From Flavobacteriales bacterium (GTDB lineage: Bacteria > Bacteroidota > Bacteroidia > Flavobacteriales_F > PHOS-HE28): a stretch of 64,000 bases of DNA. The position numbers and the translations under genes were made by a program. The DNA lies in NCBI GenBank assembly GCA_016715895.1, contig JADJXH010000004.1, positions 1,736,001-1,800,000 on the forward strand. Direction: 5' to 3'. The notes beneath the pieces were generated by a model. It was not told the origin of the DNA and did no database searches. It worked only from the letters and a program-made list of their open reading frames with translations. This document shows, one piece after another, positions 44,636 through 51,441 of the stretch (the first letter of the stretch is position 1; every line of letters starts with the position of its first letter).

Positions 44636-44695
44636 AGGCGACGTGAACCTCGCCCATACTGCCCCAGATATGGGCGAGGTGAACGTCGCCTCTAC
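44636..44695. repeat. Paired inverted REP element (REPIN-like)
   Basis: AGGCGACGTGAACCTCGCCC starts the left arm (44636-44658) and the complementary right arm (44669-44691) ends in AACGTCGCCT; only two positions mismatch over 23. The spacer is 10 bases. On the minus strand the right arm is preceded by GTAG (44695-44692), which also contains the TAG stop of the protease gene. Confidence 0.7.
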
Positions 44696-47600
44696 GGCCC
44701 CAGCAATACCTTCACCGCCACCTCCAGCTGCTGATCGCGCCCTTGTGAAACCAGGCCAGGGTCCAAGGTCTGCTTCACGTCGGGATCGAGCTGCTGGTTC
44801 TCCAGGTAGTTGCCGGCGTTGTCCACCATGCCCACCTGCGGGATGCCGAACCACATGCCGTTCTGCAGGCCTTCCCACCACACGGCGGTGCCGGTACCGG
44901 GCACGGGCATGCCCACCAGCTTGCCGATGCCCAGGGCGCGGTAGGTCACCGGGAACATGTGCGCGTCGCTGTAGTTGCTCTCGCTCATCACCACCACACT
45001 GGGCCGCTGGTACTTGAAGTGGGGTTCAGTACCGAGCTTCTGGCCGCGCGGCAGGAAGGTCATGTAGGTCTTGCCGTTCAGGAAGGTGGCCAGGTCGTCG
45101 TGCAGCCAGCCGCCGCCGTTGAAGCGGGTGTCCACCACCAGGCCCTTCTTGTCGTGGTATCGGCCCAGGGCCTCTTCGTACACCACGCGGAAGCTGTGGT
45201 CGTTCATGCCCTGCACGTGCACGTAGCCGAGCGCGCCGCCGCTGAGGCTGTCCACCAGGTGGCGGCAGCGTTCCACCCAGCGCTGGTAAAGGAGGTCGCG
45301 ATCGGCGCCTTCCTCCAGCGGCTTCACCGTCTCCTCCCATCGGGTGCCGGCCTTCGGGTCGTACAGGCTCAGCAGCATGGGCCTGCCACCCTTGCGGTTG
45401 AAGAGCTTCGCCCAATCCATGTCCGCCGTGACGGGCACCCCGTCCACGTTCTCGATCACATGGCCGGCCTTGATCTTGGTGGCCTGCTGGATCAGGGGGC
45501 TTTTCGGCATGATCTCCACGATGCGCAGACCCGGACCGGCCTCGTTGGCGAAGAAGCAGCCCAGGCTGGCGGTCTCGTCGCCGTTGGGCACCTCGTGCCG
45601 GAAGCCGGCGCCGGTGTGGCTGGCGTTGAGCTCGCCGAGCATCTCGCTGCACAGCTCGGCCATGTCGAAGTTGTTGTTGATGTGCGGCAGGTAGCGCTGG
45701 TATTCGGCCTTGTACCTGTCCCAGTCCACGCCCTGCAGGTCCGTGCGGTAGAACTTCTTTTTCACCTGCCGCCAGATGTGCTCGAAGAGGTAGGCGCGCT
45801 CGGCGTTCTCGTTCAGCACCATCTCGCCGCTGATGCCCACGCTCTTGTTCTCGTTCTTCTCGATGTCGTACCGGTTGATGCCGCCGTTGTTCAGGTAGAA
45901 GAGCTGCTTGCCCTCCTTGTCCCAGGTGAGGCCGCTCGCCCAGCCATCGCCCATCTTGTTCAGGATCTTGGCCTCGCGCGTGCGGATCTCGTACTGCCAG
46001 AGGTCGGTGCCCTTCTCGAAGGCGGCCAGGTAGTAGAGCTTCTCGCCATCCTTGCTCAGCAGGGCGTCGCTCAAGGCGCTGCTGTTCGGGGTCAGCCGCA
46101 CCTTCCGCTCCCGCAGGCCGTCGAACTCGATGGTGATGGGCTTCACGTCCTCGGGCTTGTCGTCCGCCTTTCCGCCTTCCTTCTTGTCCTTCTCCTTCTT
46201 CGCCTTGTCGCCACCCTTCTCCTCCTCCTCCTTCTTCTTCTTGTCCTCCTCCTCCTTCAGCAGGGCGGCCTCCTCCTTGCTGAGCCTGAAGCGGTCGTAG
46301 GCCTTGCGGGTGAGGAAGTACGCATAGGCATCCGCCTCGCCGCCCCAGCTGGCGTGGTTCTTCTGGCCATCACGGGCGCTGAGGAACACGATGGCTTCGC
46401 CGTTCATGGCCCAGCGGGGCATGTCGCCGCCATACCCGCTGCGGGTGAGGTCGAACACTTCCTTCCCCCCCTCGGCACTGACGATGCCGACCTGTCCGAT
46501 CCATTGTTCCTTGTGCAGGAAGCCCACGACGAACCACTTGCTGTCCGGGCTCCATTGGTACCACTGATCGCCATCGGCATAGCTGTAGTTGAGGTCGCCG
46601 GGCAGGATCACGCGGGTGCGCTTCGAGGCGAGGTTCAGCACCTTCAGGGTGGTGCGTTCCTCGAGGTAGGCCACCTCCTTGCCGTCCGGCGAGTAGGCGC
46701 ATTGGAACTCCTCCGCCGGGGTGGACAGCAGGGCTTCCTCCTTGAGCACCGTGGCATGGAAGAAGTACTTCTCCTCCTTCCGCGTCAGGCTCGTGGTGTA
46801 CAGGTCCCAGCTTTCACCGCGCTCGCTGGCGTAGAGGATGCTGCGCCCGTCAGGACTGAAGCTCACGTTGCGTTCCTGTGCGGGGGTGTTGGTGATGCGG
46901 CGCGTGGTGCCTTCGGCCACGGAGGTGACGAAGACCTCGCCGCGGTGAACGAAGGCCACTTCCTTGCCGTTGGGGCTCACCGCGAGCTCATCGGCCTTGC
47001 CCACATCGATCGTGCGTTCCGGATCATAGCGGCCATCGGTGTTGATGCGGATGGGCACCCGCTGCGGCACGCCACCATCGGTCATGGTGTACAGTTCGCC
47101 GCGGAAGCTGAAGCAGAGCACCCCGCCGTCGCTGATGCTGAGGTAGCGCACCGGGTGGTCGGTGAAGCGGCTGACCTGGACGCCGGTCCCTCCGGTGACG
47201 GGCATCTTGTGCACGTTGAAGGAGCCGCTCTCCTCGCTGAGGTAGTAGAGGCTGGCGCCGTCGCGGCTCCACACGGGGTCGCGGTCCTCGCCGGCGAAGG
47301 AGGTGAGCTGGCGGTACGCACCGCTGGCCGGTTCGAAGGTCCACACGTCACGGGTCACCGATGAGGTGTGGTGCTTGCGCCAGTTGTCCTCGTAGCCCTT
47401 GCGGTCGTGGTAGGCGATGAGCCGCCCGTCGGGGCTGTAGCGGGCGTTCTGCATGGCAATGGTGCTCACCTGCAGCGGACGGCCGCCCTGTGCGGGCACC
47501 GTGTACAGTTCGCCCATGCCGCCCACCGGGAACTGCTGATGCCGCACATCGTCCTGGCGCGTTCCGTAGAAGAGCACCTGCGCATCGTCCGGCGAGAAGC

Positions 47601-47952
47601 ACGAGGCCACCTCGCCGTTGCCATGGAAGGTGAGGCGTGTGGGGGCGCCGCCCGTGGCGGGCATCACGAACACATCGTTGTTGCCGTGGCGTGTGCTGGA
47701 GAAGGCGATGAAGCGGCCGTTGTGGCTCCACACCGGGGTGTGGTCGTAAGCCTCGTTGGTGGTGAGCGGCACGGCGTCGCCACCCTCGGCAGGCACGCGC
47801 CAGATGTCGCCCTGGTGGCAGAAGGCGATGGTGCGCCCGTCCGGACTGATGGCGGCGTTGCGCAGCCAGCGCGCGGTGTCCTGCTGGGCGCGGAGCAGGG
47901 TGGGAAGAAGCAGGAGCGCCACGGGCGCGGAACGGAGGATGGCACGGTTCAT
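44692..47952 (-). CDS. Tricorn-type S41 protease
   Basis: A 1086-residue protein with signal peptide MNRAILRSAPVALLLLP. Residues about 25-540 hold WD40/TolB-like beta-propeller repeats (AISPDGRTIAFCHQGDIW, RLTFHGNGEVASCFSPDD, SPNGKEVAFVHRGEVFVT). A highly charged Lys/Glu linker (about 555-600) is unusual. Next come a second propeller part, a PDZ-like segment (IMPKSPLIQQATKIKAG) and the S41 catalytic core (VVDTRFNGGGWLHDDLATFL; Ser995 in SESNYSDAHMFP). It probably degrades peptides in the periplasm or outside. Its last codons and stop lie in a REP element. Confidence 0.85.
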   Translation of the reverse strand: MNRAILRSAPVALLLLPTLLRAQQDTARWLRNAAISPDGRTIAFCHQGDIWRVPAEGGDAVPLTTNEAYDHTPVWSHNGRFIAFSSTRHGNNDVFVMPATGGAPTRLTFHGNGEVASCFSPDDAQVLFYGTRQDDVRHQQFPVGGMGELYTVPAQGGRPLQVSTIAMQNARYSPDGRLIAYHDRKGYEDNWRKHHTSSVTRDVWTFEPASGAYRQLTSFAGEDRDPVWSRDGASLYYLSEESGSFNVHKMPVTGGTGVQVSRFTDHPVRYLSISDGGVLCFSFRGELYTMTDGGVPQRVPIRINTDGRYDPERTIDVGKADELAVSPNGKEVAFVHRGEVFVTSVAEGTTRRITNTPAQERNVSFSPDGRSILYASERGESWDLYTTSLTRKEEKYFFHATVLKEEALLSTPAEEFQCAYSPDGKEVAYLEERTTLKVLNLASKRTRVILPGDLNYSYADGDQWYQWSPDSKWFVVGFLHKEQWIGQVGIVSAEGGKEVFDLTRSGYGGDMPRWAMNGEAIVFLSARDGQKNHASWGGEADAYAYFLTRKAYDRFRLSKEEAALLKEEEDKKKKEEEEKGGDKAKKEKDKKEGGKADDKPEDVKPITIEFDGLRERKVRLTPNSSALSDALLSKDGEKLYYLAAFEKGTDLWQYEIRTREAKILNKMGDGWASGLTWDKEGKQLFYLNNGGINRYDIEKNENKSVGISGEMVLNENAERAYLFEHIWRQVKKKFYRTDLQGVDWDRYKAEYQRYLPHINNNFDMAELCSEMLGELNASHTGAGFRHEVPNGDETASLGCFFANEAGPGLRIVEIMPKSPLIQQATKIKAGHVIENVDGVPVTADMDWAKLFNRKGGRPMLLSLYDPKAGTRWEETVKPLEEGADRDLLYQRWVERCRHLVDSLSGGALGYVHVQGMNDHSFRVVYEEALGRYHDKKGLVVDTRFNGGGWLHDDLATFLNGKTYMTFLPRGQKLGTEPHFKYQRPSVVVMSESNYSDAHMFPVTYRALGIGKLVGMPVPGTGTAVWWEGLQNGMWFGIPQVGMVDNAGNYLENQQLDPDVKQTLDPGLVSQGRDQQLEVAVKVLLGP

Positions 47953-48033
47953 GATCGCAAGGAATGACGAAAGATCGACGCTTTGCGGTGAACGACGGAT
48001 GGACCGCAGGCGTCCAGTGGTACGGAACGTTCA

Positions 48034-48041
48034 CACCTTTG
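48034..48041 (+). promoter_or_regulatory. Putative -7 box CACCTTTG
   Basis: CACCTTTG, 34 bases before the ATG at 48076, matches TAnnTTTG except for its first base. The same CACCTTTG precedes exonuclease III at 30766-30773. Confidence 0.3.
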
Positions 48042-48075
48042 CATCATGCAAGCGGCACAACGGACCCGGTCGATC

Positions 48076-48543
48076 ATGGACATGCCGGCGCATGCGCGGG
48101 CGTGGGTGTACAAGGCGGCGCGCGACCTCGGGCAGGCCGAGCAGAAGCTCATCCGCGAGCGTGGAGCGGCGTTCACCTCCACGTGGGCGGCCCACGGCGC
48201 GCCGTTGGACGCGTGCGTGGACGTGCTGCACGACCGGTTCGTGGTGGTGGCGGTGGACGAGGTGCAGGCCCAGGCGAGCGGATGCAGCATCGACAAGAGC
48301 GTGGGCTTCATCAAGCAGCTGGAGCAGGACCTCAACCTGATGCTCACCGACCGCATGGTGGTGGTGGTGGAGCGCGAGGGGCGGGTGCAGAGCGTCCGGC
48401 TCCAGGAACTGCCGGGGCTGCTGGCCGAGGGCCTCATCGGGCTGGACACCATCGTGTTCGACGACCTGGTGGCCACGGTGGGCGATCTGCGCGAGCGCTT
48501 CCGCGTGCGGCTGGCGGACAGCTGGATGAAGCGCTTCCTCTGA
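48076..48543 (+). CDS. Small Bacteroidota protein usually annotated 'ABC transporter ATPase'
   Basis: A 155-residue protein from the ATG at 48076 (MDMPAHARAWVYKAARDLG); ATGs at 48046 and 48082 are alternatives. The N-terminal HARAWVYKA, then FVVVAVDEVQAQASGCSIDK and a final MKRFL-type ending are typical of this family. No Walker motif is present, so the common name is unsupported. In related genomes it follows the MCE and Fe-S genes, which fits a block now split by the RAYT and protease genes. Its stop directly abuts the stop of the OstA-like gene. Confidence 0.65.
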   Translation: MDMPAHARAWVYKAARDLGQAEQKLIRERGAAFTSTWAAHGAPLDACVDVLHDRFVVVAVDEVQAQASGCSIDKSVGFIKQLEQDLNLMLTDRMVVVVEREGRVQSVRLQELPGLLAEGLIGLDTIVFDDLVATVGDLRERFRVRLADSWMKRFL

Positions 48544-50085
48544 TCAGGGCACGGTGTCCGGGCCCTCCGATCGGCGCAGGATGTCATCGCGGTCCCGGGG
48601 CCGCTCGCCCTCGCGCCAGGCGAATCCGGGCAGCATGCGGTCCTCCATCGGCACCTGGTCCACCGGATAGAGCACGGCGTCGGGCTGGGTGAGGAAGGTG
48701 ACGCTGGCCACCTCGCCGTCGCGGACACGCACCAGCAGACGCGCGCAATCCGCCCGGTTCACGCCCACGATGGTCCTCACCGAGTCGCGCGTTTCGGTGG
48801 CGTGGTAGAGGGTGCGGCTGTTGCCTTCGGTGAGCAGGCGGTCCAGTTCGTCGTTGACGAAGAAGCCGGTCATGGTGCGGCCGCTCACCTGGTCGAAGTG
48901 GGTGCTGTCCACCCGCGCGGCCATGAAGGCATCGCCCTCGGCGAAGAGACGGTCCACGCGGCCGTTGGCGAGCTGGATGCGGATGTGGTGCGCGGTGACC
49001 TGGTCGCGACCGCTCCAGAGCACGGGGCGGTGGACCATGCGGATCAGGCTGTCGGCCGTGGTGTACACCAGGGTGTCGCACACGCCCTGCAGGTCGCTGC
49101 GGTAGAGGCGGACGCCCCGGCGCGCGGTGATGCGGCGCTTGTCCGGCACGGTGTCCGGCGCGGCGAACAGGGTGTCGGCGTGCAGGAAGAGGGTGTCCTC
49201 CCCGGAGCGCATCAGCAGCCGCGCGCGCCCGGTGACGAAGCTGTGTCCGTTCCGCTGGTCGTGCCGTCCCCGATCGCCCAGCACGGTGGTGCCGTTGGCG
49301 GTGTCCACGGCCACCACGTCGCCCCAGGCCAGGCCGATGCCATCCACTCCGTCGTAGTGCACGCTGTCGCCGCTCAGCTCCTGGCCCTCGGTGGTGATGG
49401 TGGCGCGCTGCGTGAAGCGGGCCCGGCGGTCACGCGTGTCGTAGGTGCCGGCCACGCAGGTGATGCGGCTGTCGGCCTGGGCGATCACCGTGGGCCCGTG
49501 GAACTCGGCGGTGGCGGTGGGGGTGAGGTAGTGCAGCGTGTCCGCCGTGATGCTGCGCTCCGGATGGCGCAGCCGCACATCGCCGGTGAAGATGAAGCGC
49601 TGCTCGCCGGTGAGGTAGGTGCCCTGGCGGCTGGTGAGCGTGTCGCCCTGCCGCAGGCTCACCAGGGTGCCTCCGCCGGTGTAGGTGGCGGCCCGCGCGC
49701 GCAGGTCGTACACCAGCTGCTCGGTGTCCAGCGTGCTGCCCGGGTCGGCGAGGCGCACACCGCCGCTGAGGACGGCCCTGCGCCGGGCGGCCTCGTAGTC
49801 CAGCTGCCGTCCGGTGATGGTCAGCGTATCGCCGTGCAGGATGCGGATGTTGTTGAAGGCCTTCACCCGCTGGTCCTCGTAGAGCCAGGCGCTGTCGCAC
49901 GACATCAGGGCGCCGGCGTGGCGGAAGCGCACGTGGCCCTGGAGGCGCTGGGCGCCGGGGGCGATGACCTCGTCGAAGCGCCACACGTCGGCGTTGAGCA
50001 CCTCGATGCGCGCGGTGTCCTGGCCTTCCGCCGTCCCGGGGAGGAGCAGCAGCGCGGGGAGGAACAGCAGCGGAGCGGAGCGCAT
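48544..50085 (-). CDS. OstA-like (LptA/LptC-type) periplasmic protein
   Basis: A 513-residue protein from the ATG at 50085, signal peptide MRSAPLLFLPALLLLPGTAE. Repeated OstA beta-strand units run over most of its length: NADVWRFDEVIAPGAQRLQG, HVRFRHAGALMSCDSAWLYE, GDTLTITGRQLDYEAARRRA. It probably forms part of the lipopolysaccharide bridge to LptD; the family is the Bacteroidota LptA-like protein. It is the last gene of a run OmpH - DUF4924 - OstA-like. Confidence 0.78.
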   Translation of the reverse strand: MRSAPLLFLPALLLLPGTAEGQDTARIEVLNADVWRFDEVIAPGAQRLQGHVRFRHAGALMSCDSAWLYEDQRVKAFNNIRILHGDTLTITGRQLDYEAARRRAVLSGGVRLADPGSTLDTEQLVYDLRARAATYTGGGTLVSLRQGDTLTSRQGTYLTGEQRFIFTGDVRLRHPERSITADTLHYLTPTATAEFHGPTVIAQADSRITCVAGTYDTRDRRARFTQRATITTEGQELSGDSVHYDGVDGIGLAWGDVVAVDTANGTTVLGDRGRHDQRNGHSFVTGRARLLMRSGEDTLFLHADTLFAAPDTVPDKRRITARRGVRLYRSDLQGVCDTLVYTTADSLIRMVHRPVLWSGRDQVTAHHIRIQLANGRVDRLFAEGDAFMAARVDSTHFDQVSGRTMTGFFVNDELDRLLTEGNSRTLYHATETRDSVRTIVGVNRADCARLLVRVRDGEVASVTFLTQPDAVLYPVDQVPMEDRMLPGFAWREGERPRDRDDILRRSEGPDTVP

Positions 50086-50144
50086 GGGGGGCGTGACCGG
50101 CGAGGACCGTGCCAGGGGACGGCCGGTGCGAAGATCGGCGGTGC

Positions 50145-50699
50145 TCAGTTGAGGCTCACGCCGGGCAGCTTCCGCATGTGGCGGTAGTGGGTGCTGAGAG
50201 CTTCGAGCAGGGCGCGGATGCGGGCGTCGGCGGCGCGGGTGGCCTCGCTCACCTCGCGCCCCTGGGCGCGCAGCAGCATCACGCCGTAGAGGCCGGTGAA
50301 GCAGGTCTCCACCACACCGACGGGCTCCTCGTCCTCGCGCTGGCGGTTCAGGCTGTCGATGTCCTCCCGGGCATCCATGTAGCGGCGCACGTAGGTGGGG
50401 TCCTCCAGCACGTTCAGCAGGGCGTGGTGCAGCGCCTCCAGGTCGGTGATGGCCTCGTTCACCTCCGGCAGGTGGCCCTGGCGGCTGAGGCCTTCCTGCA
50501 CCATGCGCTCGGCCAGGTCGGTGTACCACGCCTGGGCGAGGCGCTTCTGTTCGGCGTCCACGTCCATGGGTTCCACCAGCCGGGTGCGGATGGCCTCGGG
50601 GTCGAACCGCACCGCGCGCAGCACATCCTCCAGGTGCCACATGCGCACCACATAGGCGGCCACGTTGTCCTGCCGCTCCTGGCGGAGGCGTTCGTTCAT
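50145..50699 (-). CDS. DUF4924 family protein
   Basis: A 184-residue, all-helical cytosolic protein starting MNERLRQERQDNVAAYVVRM. The N-terminal RQDNVAAYVVRMWHLEDVLR matches DUF4924, a Bacteroidota-specific family of unknown function (usually NIAEYILYMWQIEDLIRA-like there). It overlaps the OmpH stop by 4 bases (ATGA), and the OstA-like gene follows 59 bases later. Its function is unknown; linkage to envelope genes is only context. Confidence 0.72.
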   Translation of the reverse strand: MNERLRQERQDNVAAYVVRMWHLEDVLRAVRFDPEAIRTRLVEPMDVDAEQKRLAQAWYTDLAERMVQEGLSRQGHLPEVNEAITDLEALHHALLNVLEDPTYVRRYMDAREDIDSLNRQREDEEPVGVVETCFTGLYGVMLLRAQGREVSEATRAADARIRALLEALSTHYRHMRKLPGVSLN

Positions 50700-51382
50700 G
50701 GGGCGGATGCGGGCTTGGCACCGGCCGGGGCCTGCGGGGGGGCGCCCGCGCGCGCGGCGCGGTGGCGGGCGTTCAGGCCGGCGATCACCTGTTCGGTGAT
50801 GTTGAGGGACGGGTTGCCCACCCAGATCTGGCCTCCGCTCTGCACGCTGAAGATGTAGTCGTGCCGGGCGGCCTTGTTGTAGTCGGTGAGGAAGGCCATG
50901 ATCTCGTTGCTGATCTCCTCCAGCATGCGCACCTCCATCTCGGCCATCTGGCGTTCGCCACGGGCCTGCATCTCCTGGATGCGGGCCATCAACGCCTGCA
51001 CCTCCTGCTCATCGGCCTTCACTTCGGCCTGGGTGCTGTAGGTGTGGTCCTTGCGCATGAGCTCTTCGTACCGGCCCTGGGCCTTGGCCAGCTCGCTCTG
51101 CAGGTTGCCCTCCAGGCGCTTGCCTTCGTTGCGGAAGGCCGCGCCGCGCTCCTTCACCAGCTCGTAGCGCTCCTGCACCGAGTCCATGAAGAAGTAGGCG
51201 ATGCGGGCGTCCACCAGCGCGCCGGTATCGGGCGGGGCGATGAAGGCGGTGGCGCTGCTGTCCGCCTCGAGGGATGCGGCCTCGGGCGTGCCGGAGCCGC
51301 CACGGCCCAGCAGGGCCCAGGCGATGAGGGCGGTGAGGATGACGTTCCAGCCGATGAGGATCGGTCCCAGCTTGCGGTCCAT
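50696..51382 (-). CDS. ompH: OmpH/Skp family periplasmic chaperone
   Basis: A 228-residue protein. A membrane-anchor or signal helix (IGWNVILTALIAWALLG) is followed by a low-complexity stretch, then the OmpH domain: ARIAYFFMDSVQERYELVKE and a long coiled coil (EGNLQSELAKAQGRYEELMR and onward), ending IFSVQSGGQIWVGNP and a final VIAGLNARHRA helix plus a Pro/Ala tail. Skp-like chaperones hold unfolded outer-membrane proteins. A terminator hairpin and its promoter lie directly upstream. Confidence 0.8.
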   Translation of the reverse strand: MDRKLGPILIGWNVILTALIAWALLGRGGSGTPEAASLEADSSATAFIAPPDTGALVDARIAYFFMDSVQERYELVKERGAAFRNEGKRLEGNLQSELAKAQGRYEELMRKDHTYSTQAEVKADEQEVQALMARIQEMQARGERQMAEMEVRMLEEISNEIMAFLTDYNKAARHDYIFSVQSGGQIWVGNPSLNITEQVIAGLNARHRAARAGAPPQAPAGAKPASAP

Positions 51383-51390
51383 GCGGTGCG

Positions 51391-51420
51391 AAAAAAGAGC
51401 GCCCCGGTGCCGGGGCGCTC
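51391..51420 (-). terminator. Rho-independent terminator between the T9SS gene and ompH
   Basis: GAGCGCCCCGG and CCGGGGCGCTC form a perfect 11-base stem (51397-51420), followed on the minus strand by six T (51396-51391). It stands 21 bases after the stop of the upstream T9SS gene. Confidence 0.75.
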
Positions 51421-51428
51421 CAAAGGTA
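51421..51428 (-). promoter_or_regulatory. -7 promoter box TACCTTTG for ompH
   Basis: An exact match to TAnnTTTG, immediately before the terminator stem on the same strand. Transcripts starting here would begin inside the first arm of the hairpin and so avoid terminating. Confidence 0.5.
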
Positions 51429-51441
51429 CGGACGCTGTGCG

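Noticed and set aside
44959..47364. An 801-codon open frame antisense to the protease gene
   Set aside because: The protease frame shows signal peptide, propeller and catalytic motifs; the antisense product is repetitive Leu/Val/His text.
48076..48543. ABC transporter ATPase activity for the small protein
   Set aside because: No Walker A, Walker B or signature motif is present; only the traditional family label suggests it.
51391..51420. A riboswitch or attenuator controlling ompH
   Set aside because: The hairpin is directly next to the -7 box, so an ompH transcript would lack most of its first arm. A terminator for the upstream gene fits better.
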